Below, piece after piece: positions 16,289 through 24,228 of a DNA stretch of 35,732 nt. The first letter of the stretch is position 1; every line of letters begins with the position of its first letter. A program made the translations under genes and the position numbers. Origin of the DNA: Bifidobacterium breve (lineage in GTDB: Bacteria; Actinomycetota; Thermoleophilia; Gaiellales; F1-60-MAGs149); assembly GCA_945877865.1 (NCBI GenBank), contig CAMDVX010000004.1, forward strand, positions 1 to 35,732. The letters run 5' to 3'. The notes under the pieces were generated by a model. That model ran no database searches. It was not told the DNA's origin and worked only from the letters and a program-made list of their open reading frames with translations.

Positions 16289-17803
16289 GTGCAGCAGGCT
16301 CGACACTGGAGCGTGAGGGGCGCGCATCAAAGATGGTCGTTGGTGCTCGTCGTGATCGCCGTATTCCTCACGGTGACAGGCAGCGCGTTTGCTGTCACTG
16401 CTACTCCAACGCCATATGCGACGATCACGTCGGCTGGCCCGCTGACGAGCGTCTTCGTCGGCAACGACCTCTCCTGACAGGTTGCGCGAGCGGAAGGGAA
16501 CCAGATCTATCCGCAGTCCGCCACGCCCGGCGATTGCTCGACGTACCTCACCGTGGGTGGCACCGTCTATGCGGCTGATTTCACGAATCACACCGGCTCG
16601 GCCAACTCCTCTGCCACGTCGCTGCCGACACCCTCTTCACCGGTCTAGCAGTCGGCTGTCACCGGCACCGGCACGAGGACAGACCCGTTCGCTGTCGTCA
16701 CGACCGCCACGGCTGGCGTGATCCGCATCGTGCAGACGGATCGGTACGTGATTGGCGATGAGTACTTCTCGTCGGAGTTCGCGCTGACTAACACGGGTGG
16801 AGGTGCCGAGTCCGTCTCGCTCGCCCGGGCCTGGGACTGCTACCTCGGTGGCACAGACGAGGGCTATGGGTTTAGCAGCCTGTACTTCCAAGGAACGATC
16901 GTGGCGGGTGCGACCGGCTGCAGCGCAGTTGCCAATGCGGCGACGCAGGGGCTCGTCGAAGGCTTTGTTCCTACGACCGGTGAGGCGTCCACGTTCTATC
17001 AAAATCGGTATGGCGAGGTTTGGAGCCTCTTGGACGGTGGTGCAACGGTGCTGCCGAACACCTGCCTCTGCGACACGCTCCAGGACAACGGGGCAGCGAT
17101 CCAGTGGACCGTCGCGCTCGCCGCTGGTGCCTCAGCAAAGCGCACCGTGCAGGAGATCTTCTCGCCAGCGGGCGGAACGCCCCCTCCGGTTCCGCTGAAC
17201 GTGACGATCAAGAGCAAGGGCAAGGGCAAGAGCAAGGGCAAGGGGAGCGTGACAGGAACGCCCGGGGCGATCTCCTGCACCGCTACGTGCTCGACGACGC
17301 AGTACCAAGGCATGAGCATTGTGCTGACCGCAAAGGCTGCAACTGGCTCGGGGTTCTCCGGCTGGGGCGGCGCCTGCTCGGGCACGAGCACTACGTGCAC
17401 CGTGGAGATCACCGCCGCGACGGACGTGACGGCAACCTTTGGACTGCCGGAGCTGGCACTCAAGCTGACGCCGTCGAAGTCGACGATCGTGAGCGGTGAC
17501 AAGCTCACGCTCAAGCTTGTGGTGACAAACGCTGGTAACGGGTCCGCTGAGAAAACCCAGGCGTGCGCGATCATCCCTGAAGGCTTCACCGTCGTCAGCG
17601 CTCCCGATGGCAAGGTCAAGGGCAAGTCGGTCTGCTATCAGGTTGGCTCGCTCGTGGTGGGCGCCTCCTCGAAGAAGTCGATCTCGCTGCGTGCTACGAC
17701 TGACGTCCTGACGACCGTCGAGTTCAGTGGTACGACGAGTGCGGCCGGGGTCGCCAAGAAGACCGCGGTGGCGAAGGCCAATCCGGTGATTCTCAACCCG
17801 TAG
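16289..17803 (+). pseudogene. Secreted repeat/DUF11-type protein gene with two in-frame nonsense codons
   Basis: A single reading frame of 505 codons starts at GTG 16289 (AAGGAG 8 nt upstream) and is open except for TGA at codon 63 (16475-16477) and TAG at codon 120 (16646-16648). Before the first stop there is a signal peptide (WSLVLVVIAVFLTVTGSAFA). Sequence on both sides of each stop reads as continuous protein: ...GNDLS, stop, QVARAEGNQ..., then ...PTPSSPV, stop, QSAVTGTGT.... Downstream follow an EYFSSEFALTNTGGGAE domain, a KSKGKG linker, an InlB-B-repeat-like segment (GFSGWGGACSGTSTTC), and a DUF11-like domain (KLVVTNAGNGSAEKTQ). TGC to TGA and TCG to TAG single changes would explain both stops. 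A shorter protein from 16718 is possible but would lack a signal peptide. Confidence 0.75.
17210..17245 (+). repeat. Two 18-bp tandem units encoding a Lys/Gly/Ser linker
   Basis: AAGAGCAAGGGCAAGGGC followed by a copy with one terminal change. It encodes KSKGKGKSKGKG between the N-terminal and InlB-like domains of the broken secreted gene. Confidence 0.85.
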
Positions 17804-17887
17804 GCGGAGACGCCGACCGGCTAGGCACGTTGGTCTGCTTCCTGCGTGTACCCGCTCAATGGGTCGCGCAGGGAGCAGCCTGTTCCT

Positions 17888-17908
17888 GCCCGCGCGGGCC
17901 AGTGCGGG
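17888..17908. terminator. Possible bidirectional terminator
   Basis: GCCCGCGCGGGC palindrome, or alternatively a CCCGC/GCGGG stem, between the convergent broken secreted gene and the ZIP-like gene. There is no T-tract; assigned on position and GC-rich dyad only. Confidence 0.3.
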
Positions 17909-17922
17909 CTGTGGATTGCCGG

Positions 17923-18600
17923 CTAGTAGAGGACGAGGAGGAACGCCGTCTCAAGGGTGGCTCCGAGGACGAGGGCCGTGAGATGCTGCTCCTCCTCCAG
18001 CACCTCGTGGATGGTCCTTGTCATCACGCCGCCGGCCAGCAGCGCGACAATGCCAGCGACCGCGACGGGAGGCGCCTCCCATGCCGTGCCGATCGAGAAG
18101 CCAGCCACGATCGCGCCGGCGAGGACTAGTCCGCTGAGCGGCGCCTGCAGGCGCGTCGTGAGGGTGTGGGCGTTGATGGCAACGTGCAGACCGATTGCGA
18201 CCGCGAAGACCATCAGCACGCCCACCGCGGGGTCATCGCGAACAGCCAGCAGGTAGCCGACGAGCAGCGCGGACAGGGCCGGCTGCAGAATCTGTAGACG
18301 CGGATGGGGCCGCAGGCCGTGGCGGCCGTGCACCACTGCGTGCAAGGCAAGCGTTCCGATGATGCCCACGAGCACGAGCAGGTACACGTGCGCTTCGGCG
18401 TACGGAAGCTTGCCGTCGGTGCTGCGTTGCACGAGCTCCGCGCCCTCCGCGAGCTCGGGCAGAAGGTGCACAACCACGTAGGCAATACCAACGCCGGCGC
18501 CTGCCGACAGCACAGCCTGCGGCCACGCTCGGCCGAGCAGCCTCGGCTCGGCGACCGCGATGCAGGCGAGCGCGATCAGAGTGGCGGCAGCGAGATGCAC
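17923..18600 (-). CDS. ZIP-like polytopic membrane protein
   Basis: A 225-residue integral membrane protein with about eight hydrophobic segments, the topology of ZIP metal transporters. A VHLLPEL motif (residues 44-50) at the end of TM2, LHVAINAHTL in TM5, and TIHEVLEEEQ before the last helix carry histidines and acids where metal ligands would be. However, the classical HNxxDG and HExPHE motifs are not complete, so this is a divergent member or an unrelated protein of similar shape. GTG 18600 was chosen because the protein then starts at the first helix and avoids overlapping the divergent gene at 18666; the open frame extends to 18852. Confidence 0.6.
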   Translation of the reverse strand: MHLAAATLIALACIAVAEPRLLGRAWPQAVLSAGAGVGIAYVVVHLLPELAEGAELVQRSTDGKLPYAEAHVYLLVLVGIIGTLALHAVVHGRHGLRPHPRLQILQPALSALLVGYLLAVRDDPAVGVLMVFAVAIGLHVAINAHTLTTRLQAPLSGLVLAGAIVAGFSIGTAWEAPPVAVAGIVALLAGGVMTRTIHEVLEEEQHLTALVLGATLETAFLLVLY

Positions 18601-18652
18601 GTAGGCAAGTGTGACGCGAGGGGTCGCCGGCAGAGAAGCTGGGGCACAATGA

Positions 18653-18665
18653 GGAGGTGACCTCC
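18653..18665 (+). promoter_or_regulatory. Ribosome binding site inside a 13-bp palindrome
   Basis: GGAGGTGACCTCC: GGAGGT and ACCTCC pair around one central base directly before GTG 18666. If folded, the Shine-Dalgarno would be hidden. A CACAAT -10-like box lies just upstream. Confidence 0.4.
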
Positions 18666-20240
18666 GTGCGGATAAAGGGGAGCGCGGCGGCGAGGCGAAC
18701 TCTCGTAGCGATGCGCTCTGGGCTTGGAATTCGCAGGTGTCGGTTGGCTGCCATGTCCGCGCTGGCCGTGCTGATCGCGTGCTTGCTCTCGTCAGCTCTC
18801 TGCTCTCCGGACGCGCAGGCCGCAGTAGCGCGCCCAAAGGCGCTTGGCTCATTTTGGATTACCTACTACTGGTTTGCCCCTGAGTCGTGGTTCGAAGCCA
18901 AGCCCATCGTTCCGCTCGGCCTTGCCAAGGCGTATCGCGAGGACTTTCTCTACGGTGCGAAGGGCATTGCCATGCAGGGCACAGGTAGCGGCGACGACGG
19001 CGTGCTCCTGCACTGGCGCAGCGGCAGCGGCGCTTGGATCAACAAAGATGGTGTGCCAACGTCCACGTCAGCCGGTGGCTTCACCAACGGCTCGCCGTAC
19101 GCACGACCTGGCGGCTGCACCTATTGGACGGTGGGCGCTGACGGCAAGCCGGGGTCTGATACACGCAGGCCGACGTTCCCGCTTGGAGATGAGACGTGGT
19201 CGAACCCGCCAGCCGCGCCCGTCGTCGGCATGCCCGTCTGCGATAAGGCGGCAGCGACGGCGAAGGCCGCGTACCCCGATGGCCACGATTGGACCAGGCG
19301 AGGCTACCTCGACACGTACGGGGTCGGTGTTGGCACCGCCGTCACACCGTGGCATTCGATTGCGACGGACCGCGACGTGATTGCGAGGGGGGCGGCCATC
19401 TACATCGAGGCTCTCAAGGACACGCCAGCGCGGGGCTGCTTCGTCGCCGAGGACACAGGTGGCGCGATCATTGACAAGCACATCGACATCCTCATCCCGC
19501 CGGACAAGACGCTCAGTCAGAAGTTCAAGCTCCCGAGTCGTGCTGACCTCACGCAGCTGCCAACCGGCGTCGAGTGCCCACCGCCCACCGCGCTCGCTCC
19601 CGGGCCGCTCGGCGTTCTTGATCTGTCGTACCTGATCCCCGCTGCAGAGGCCACCTTCGGCGCAGCGAAGTCGCCTGCCAAGGGCCTCGACGCGGTTCGT
19701 CTCCGTGAAGACTTTCTCTACGGCACAGATGGGGTCGTCGCGCGGTCACTTGGCACCACGGCTCGTCACCGCATGGTGGTCGCGCTCGGTGGAGGCTGGT
19801 GGGTCGATGCCACAGGGCGAAAGACGATGCGGAAGTCCGATGGCACGTGGACGCGCGGCGCTCCGGTCTGGCGCGATGGTGGTTGGAGAACCCGGGCAGG
19901 GCGTCCCACCTTCAAACGCGCAGACGGCACGTGGGCGCGGGGTAAGGGCGTGCACTACCTGCGCTACCGAGATCGCTTCCGGTTCGGCAGCGAGGGTGAG
20001 CACATCCCGTGGCGAACGATTGCTGCCGCCAAGTCCACCGCACCGCTTGGCACCCTGCTGTCGCTCGACGGGGTGCCCGCGGCGACCTGCCTCGTCGTCA
20101 ATCGACTCGTGGCGACGCTGCCGACGAACAGCATTCAGATCGTCGTCCCGGCGGGGACCGATCCGGCCTCGCTCCCTGCGCTCAGCCCTGCGAACGTGCT
20201 CTCCGCCACCGCCGGCACTGCGGATGGCTGCCCCGCATAG
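18666..20240 (+). CDS. Secreted protein with one intact and one degenerate 3D-type module
   Basis: A 524-residue exported protein. A hydrophobic signal segment (ALAVLIACLLSSALC) precedes the mature part. The first half holds a module that ends in GCFVAEDTGGAIIDKHIDIL, the 3D (Asp-Asp-Asp) motif of MltA/YabE-type double-psi beta-barrels, with Asp263, Asp270 and Asp274. The second half repeats the plan: REDFLYG occurs in both, as does PW-x-[ST]-I-A before the barrel, but the second copy reads CLVVNRLVATLPTNSIQIVV and lacks the aspartates. Proteins with this domain act on or bind peptidoglycan; activity here is inferred only for the first module. The GTG at 18666 is preferred over 18657 for Shine-Dalgarno spacing (AGGAGG, 8 nt). 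Confidence 0.75.
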   Translation: MRIKGSAAARRTLVAMRSGLGIRRCRLAAMSALAVLIACLLSSALCSPDAQAAVARPKALGSFWITYYWFAPESWFEAKPIVPLGLAKAYREDFLYGAKGIAMQGTGSGDDGVLLHWRSGSGAWINKDGVPTSTSAGGFTNGSPYARPGGCTYWTVGADGKPGSDTRRPTFPLGDETWSNPPAAPVVGMPVCDKAAATAKAAYPDGHDWTRRGYLDTYGVGVGTAVTPWHSIATDRDVIARGAAIYIEALKDTPARGCFVAEDTGGAIIDKHIDILIPPDKTLSQKFKLPSRADLTQLPTGVECPPPTALAPGPLGVLDLSYLIPAAEATFGAAKSPAKGLDAVRLREDFLYGTDGVVARSLGTTARHRMVVALGGGWWVDATGRKTMRKSDGTWTRGAPVWRDGGWRTRAGRPTFKRADGTWARGKGVHYLRYRDRFRFGSEGEHIPWRTIAAAKSTAPLGTLLSLDGVPAATCLVVNRLVATLPTNSIQIVVPAGTDPASLPALSPANVLSATAGTADGCPA

Positions 20241-20407
20241 GAGCGCGACGCACACGAGCGGACGTCCCACCGTCATGCCGAGCCGAACGCCTTACGAGGA
20301 TCGAAACCCCGACCAGACCGCGTGCTCGCAAGCCTCCGCGGAGTGCTTCCTGTTACCCGGTGTCGTACCGCCCTCGCATGCCAACAAGCCTCCAAGCCTC
20401 CCGAGGG

Positions 20408-21427
20408 CTATTCAGGGAGCGCCACCCCTGATTCGGTGGTGCGCCAAACGCCTTGGCGGTGATCCATCCAGGCGACGATCGCAGCGTGTGGATAGGTCAG
20501 AGACGCAATCACCGCCAGGCTCACCGCAGCTATCTGTGTGGCCCCCGTTGCAGCCAGCGCCACCGCGATCACTGCGACGCCGATCAGGGGCACGACCGTA
20601 AACAGGAGCGCCTCGCGGTGAAATGCTGCGAGCGCCGCCAAGCTGCTGCCCTTGTCGAGCAGAGCCTGCTGGCGTGGCTCACACGCCATCAGTCGAAGGA
20701 TATGTCGCGGCGAGTGCCAGACCAGAAAGTACATCCCCACAGCAAAGACTGCCGGCGTCAGCAAGAAGAAGACACTCAGCAGCCCCAGTTCGCCCAGATC
20801 AATCAGCAAGGCCCGCCGCGGCCGCGCACGGTTATCACGGACGCTCAGGAGAGCCGCTGCTGCGACGATGAATCCGATCACAACGAGACCAACCAGTCGT
20901 TGCGTTGGCGTGATCGTGAGCGTTCCGTCGCGCCCAAACAACGCCAGCAACCCGTCGAACGCTGACAGCGCGGCATCCGCGTCCACCAAGAGAGGAACCG
21001 CGATCGGCAGCAGTCCGCGCGCCAACACAAAAACGAGCAACGAGACCACCGAGCGCGGCGCCGAGCGCCCGTTGATGACCTCACAGAACCAGAGATCGCC
21101 ATCGCCCCAGTGCGCAATGGCAATCAACAGAAACAAGCCGAGGGCGAGCAGCGGCGCAACCCACCAGAGTCCCAGCAACAAGATGCTGAGACCGCTGTAG
21201 CCAGCAATCAGCAGCGCTTGCTCTCGGCGCGTCAGCGCTCGGCGCAGCAATCGCCCTGGCACATGGTGATCAACCGCGCCGTGCGCCATCCCCAGTAACG
21301 GCAACGAAAGCAGCAGCGGCAGCCACTCGAACCGAGTCACGAACGCAGGTGCCAACAGTGCCAGCACAGCCGCCGTCCCCAACCCCAGATACGTCGGCAA
21401 GGTCCACGTGCGGCGCAACGATGTCAT
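20408..21427 (-). CDS. blh: Brp/Blh family beta-carotene 15,15'-dioxygenase
   Basis: A 339-residue polytopic membrane enzyme that splits beta-carotene into two retinals using iron and O2. Family motifs with presumed iron-ligand histidines are GMAHGAVDHH (46-55), AHWGDGDLW, WHSPRH, and TYPHAAIVAWMD near the C-terminus. The ATG at 21427 overlaps the crtY stop in ATGA, so it is co-translated with the enzyme that makes its substrate. The retinal produced normally serves as chromophore of a microbial rhodopsin, which is not in this window. Codon third positions are less GC-rich than in flanking genes. Confidence 0.92.
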   Translation of the reverse strand: MTSLRRTWTLPTYLGLGTAAVLALLAPAFVTRFEWLPLLLSLPLLGMAHGAVDHHVPGRLLRRALTRREQALLIAGYSGLSILLLGLWWVAPLLALGLFLLIAIAHWGDGDLWFCEVINGRSAPRSVVSLLVFVLARGLLPIAVPLLVDADAALSAFDGLLALFGRDGTLTITPTQRLVGLVVIGFIVAAAALLSVRDNRARPRRALLIDLGELGLLSVFFLLTPAVFAVGMYFLVWHSPRHILRLMACEPRQQALLDKGSSLAALAAFHREALLFTVVPLIGVAVIAVALAATGATQIAAVSLAVIASLTYPHAAIVAWMDHRQGVWRTTESGVALPE

Positions 21428-22602
21428 CGTCGGAGATGCTCGCAACCGACGCGCACCGCGCCCCGCACAAACGGCGGCTTTGGCAGCGCGGCGATCATGC
21501 TGAGCAAATCGACTGGTGATGCAGCATCCATCATGAAGCGTGCAAAGCGGTCGCCAGGCAGGCGCTTAGCAAGCAGCATGAGATTACGGGAGAACGCCTC
21601 CGGGTCGTGCTGCAACACATTGAGAAAGACCTGATCCAGAAATTCATCGCGTCCACGACCCACCGGCACAGCAGACGGGTGACCCTCGGCAACGCGGGCT
21701 GCCAGCGCAGCCACCTGCAGCTGCGTTCGAACGAAGGCGTAGCCACTCGAGGGGCGAACGGTGCCAGCCGCTGTACCGACGGGTATCAGGCGCTGCGAGG
21801 ACTGGTCGGATCGCTTGACCTGAAGCATCGGAATCGTTGCGACCTCCTCGCGCTCGATCTGCCACGTCGTCAATCCATAGCGGTGACTGAGGTACTGCTG
21901 CACCTCTCGTCGGTGCGCACTCAGCGGAATGCCATCGAGGCCAATCGTTGTGTCCTCAACCAAGGCCCGAGTGGAGCTGAATGGCAAGACGTAGACAAAG
22001 TGCAGCTCGCCATTCGGCGTGACATCAAAATCCATCAGCGTCACACACGAAGGATCAAACACGGGTTCAGCCACCTCGACAAACCAGCCGAGAAATCGCT
22101 GACAGAGAACCCCGGGGCCAGGCTGGGGAACCGTGCTGGGCCAGGTCGGCCCGCGCGTGCCCAAGGCGTCGAACACATGGGTCGCAGACAGCTCTCCGGC
22201 AGACGTCTCGACAGTCATCCGAGTCGCCTCCTGGCGCACGTTGCCAACCTTTGTCCCCAGCAGGAGGCTGCAGTTCGGCGCAGCCTGCAGGCGAGACACT
22301 ACATCCTGATAGAAGCGATCTGCGGGCAGATAGCAGTACGGTGCCACCACCGAAGACTGGCGATAGTCAGTGGCTCCGGATCTGAAGCTCCACTGGCTCC
22401 AGCGTTGATGCACGAGACCACGATAGGCATGCGGATGAACATCCCAAAAACCCCACGTTCGGTCATTCGTAAAGTCATCACGCGCATCGGCAACAACGAT
22501 CGACGAACGAACGCCTCGTCGTAGCAGGGCATCGGCCAACGACAGGCCCGCAAGTCCGGCACCAAGAATGAGGTACGACGCATGAGGACTAGCGGTCGAC
22601 AC
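21424..22602 (-). CDS. crtY: Lycopene beta-cyclase
   Basis: FAD/NAD(P)-dependent cyclase of 392 residues that converts the two psi ends of lycopene to beta rings, giving beta-carotene. The dinucleotide-binding motif is LILGAGLAGLSLADALL (11-27). CrtY-type features include NDRTWGFWD, FLGWFVEV, PVFDPSCVTLMDFDV, FVYVLPFSSTRALVEDT, and the C-terminal GTAAGTVRPSSGYAFVRTQ. The GTG start at 22602 follows GGAG by 7 nt. It forms a two-gene operon with the dioxygenase. The frame has protein-like sequence upstream of the GTG (back to a TAA near 22703) without a start codon. Confidence 0.95.
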   Translation of the reverse strand: MSTASPHASYLILGAGLAGLSLADALLRRGVRSSIVVADARDDFTNDRTWGFWDVHPHAYRGLVHQRWSQWSFRSGATDYRQSSVVAPYCYLPADRFYQDVVSRLQAAPNCSLLLGTKVGNVRQEATRMTVETSAGELSATHVFDALGTRGPTWPSTVPQPGPGVLCQRFLGWFVEVAEPVFDPSCVTLMDFDVTPNGELHFVYVLPFSSTRALVEDTTIGLDGIPLSAHRREVQQYLSHRYGLTTWQIEREEVATIPMLQVKRSDQSSQRLIPVGTAAGTVRPSSGYAFVRTQLQVAALAARVAEGHPSAVPVGRGRDEFLDQVFLNVLQHDPEAFSRNLMLLAKRLPGDRFARFMMDAASPVDLLSMIAALPKPPFVRGAVRVGCEHLRR

Positions 22603-22684
22603 GAGATCTCCATCATGACCGAACTCACCTCGAGCAAAAGGTACCTCGGTGAATAGCCCCGGGTCATCCCAAAAACGCTGGGCA

Positions 22685-22822
22685 TCAGGTGATGCAGCAT
22701 GGGGTTACGTTCAGGTGAGAGCAGCTCCGCGTCACGGTGGCCGGGAGGACGCGCTGGCTGCTCTCGTCGAGGTCGGCCACGGCCGTCAGGAGCGCTGCGG
22801 GGAGGTCGGAGGAATTCATCAT
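22685..22822 (-). CDS. Possible 45-codon leader ORF upstream of crtY
   Basis: ATGATG at 22822-22817, then a frame of 45 codons ending in TGA at 22685. It begins MMNSSDLPAALLTAVADLD with good codon character; its last residues look less protein-like. A TACTCC -10-like box lies 7 nt before the second ATG. I do not recognise the product. A one-base slip at the C4 tract (22701-22704) would fuse this frame to the crtY frame. Confidence 0.3.
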   Translation of the reverse strand: MMNSSDLPAALLTAVADLDESSQRVLPATVTRSCSHLNVTPCCIT

Positions 22823-22932
22823 GCGCGGAGTACCCGCCCTGCCGAACCGGTTGCCTCAACCGCGTCCTCGCTCGCAGTTGGGCGGCGGGTGGGGTGCCGG
22901 ACTGCCGGTCGCCCCACCCACCGCAGACAGCG

Positions 22933-24108
22933 CTACTTGCGGAGGCTCTTCGTCGCGTTTACCCACGCGTTGAACGAGGGCTTATTGACGTCGTCAGACT
23001 TCTTTAGTCCCGTGGTGTACCACGCTTTAGAAGATGGATCATCCGGAGAAATGTCGTCCCTGATCAGGAACCAGATCGCCCGCTCGACCTGCGGCAGGCT
23101 TCGGAAGCGTGCAATGGACTTCGCTGCGAACTTGGCTTGGTTCGCAAACGAGGTCGTGTACTGCGACTTGCCGGCCGCGGGCGTGGCCCAACCGAACTCT
23201 GTCACCCAGATCGGGTACTTCTTGTGGAAGATCTGGTTGGCGAGCGAGATGAACACGTTGAAGTTGCCAACGCCGACGAAGCTAGGGTTCGTCTTGCTCA
23301 GGTCCAGACCATCGTTGAGCCCGAGGTTCGGCGTGTTGTTGTAGGGGTGCATCGACAGGACATCGAACTTCGCGCCTGCAGCCTTGAGGCCGCGCATGAA
23401 TTCGATCGGCCCGGGATTTGAGCGGGGGGAGCCTTGCTTGAACATGGCACCCGCCACGAACGTCGGCGTAAACGGTGCGGCGGCGTTGACCTCTTGCTTG
23501 AGCGCGTTGAGGAGGATCACGTAGTTCTTCGGTGAGACCGCTTTACCACCCTTGTACTGCGGGCGGAACGCGAATTTGGCGTTCGGCTCGTTCCAGGTCT
23601 CCCAAGCGATTACTCGTGGCAGCGGCTCAGACGCACCTAGCGGCGTGTACTGACCCGAGTAGCGGGTGGCAGCCGCGGCGACGAAGTTCTGCCACGCCGT
23701 CAGCGTCGGCATCTGCGTCTCGAGGGCACCCTTGTTCTTGACGGAGGCGGCCCACGGAGGCGTTTTCCAGAGCGTAAACATCACGCGGTCCTGAAGCCCG
23801 TGGTTTGCAGCACCGATGACGAAGGCATCCGTGGCCGCCCACCGGTAGGCCGGGTCGGCGGGATCACGCTCAGCGACGGGCTGCGAGGGCGCAATGGTGG
23901 CCCACTGGAGGTCCCAACGCATGACGCCGACGTTGAGCGTCGCTGCATCAGCCCAGAATGCATCCGGACTGTGCTCTGCATAGGTGTTGTCAAGGAACCC
24001 GACCTTCAGATCGGCGTTCGCGCCGGCGATCGCCGGCAGGGCCAGCACCACGAGCGCTGCCAAGAAGGCGGGCAGCGGCCGGAAGGTGGTATGAAGGCGT
24101 ACGGGCAT
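22933..24108 (-). CDS. Secreted clan GH-A glycoside hydrolase (paralogue 1)
   Basis: A 391-residue exported (beta/alpha)8-barrel protein. The signal peptide is FRPLPAFLAALVVLALPAIAGA. WETWNEPN places the acid/base at Glu174, and WVTEFGW the nucleophile at Glu304, the strand 4 and strand 7 pattern of clan A (GH5/GH39-like). The substrate is not evident. It is collinear with the next gene upstream (24229-25389) over almost its whole length, roughly two-thirds identical by eye. ATG 24108 was chosen because the signal peptide then has a short basic N-region; GAGG lies about 10 nt upstream. Confidence 0.85.
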   Translation of the reverse strand: MPVRLHTTFRPLPAFLAALVVLALPAIAGANADLKVGFLDNTYAEHSPDAFWADAATLNVGVMRWDLQWATIAPSQPVAERDPADPAYRWAATDAFVIGAANHGLQDRVMFTLWKTPPWAASVKNKGALETQMPTLTAWQNFVAAAATRYSGQYTPLGASEPLPRVIAWETWNEPNAKFAFRPQYKGGKAVSPKNYVILLNALKQEVNAAAPFTPTFVAGAMFKQGSPRSNPGPIEFMRGLKAAGAKFDVLSMHPYNNTPNLGLNDGLDLSKTNPSFVGVGNFNVFISLANQIFHKKYPIWVTEFGWATPAAGKSQYTTSFANQAKFAAKSIARFRSLPQVERAIWFLIRDDISPDDPSSKAWYTTGLKKSDDVNKPSFNAWVNATKSLRK

Positions 24109-24208
24109 GCGGAGGTGACCTCTCACTCGTTGATTGCACGTCCCATGGTGCCACAGCCGGAGACCGCCGTCACCTGACGGGGTGTGCGGATCACCAGCTC
24201 GGAACCTT

Positions 24209-24227
24209 CCCGCCCCGCTGGGGCGGG
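24209..24227 (-). terminator. GC-rich terminator hairpin between the two hydrolase genes
   Basis: CCCGCCCC, a 3-nt loop, GGGGCGGG: a perfect 8-bp stem starting directly after the stop codon (24229-24231) of the upstream hydrolase. It lacks a T-tract, as is common for actinobacterial terminators. Confidence 0.7.
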
Positions 24228-24228
24228 G

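Noticed and set aside
16475-16477. Selenocysteine insertion at the in-frame TGA
   Set aside because: A second stop of a different type (TAG) follows at 16646, no SECIS-like hairpin was evident, and the protein family is not redox-related.
22299-22859. A 186-codon minus-strand frame overlapping the start of crtY
   Set aside because: It overlaps crtY in another frame and has no recognisable domain or coding bias.
18653-24122. Shared 12-mer GGAGGTGACCTC at 18653 and 24111 as a common operator
   Set aside because: At the first site it contains the Shine-Dalgarno and at the second it lies in opposite orientation to its gene; two hits are too few to claim an operator.
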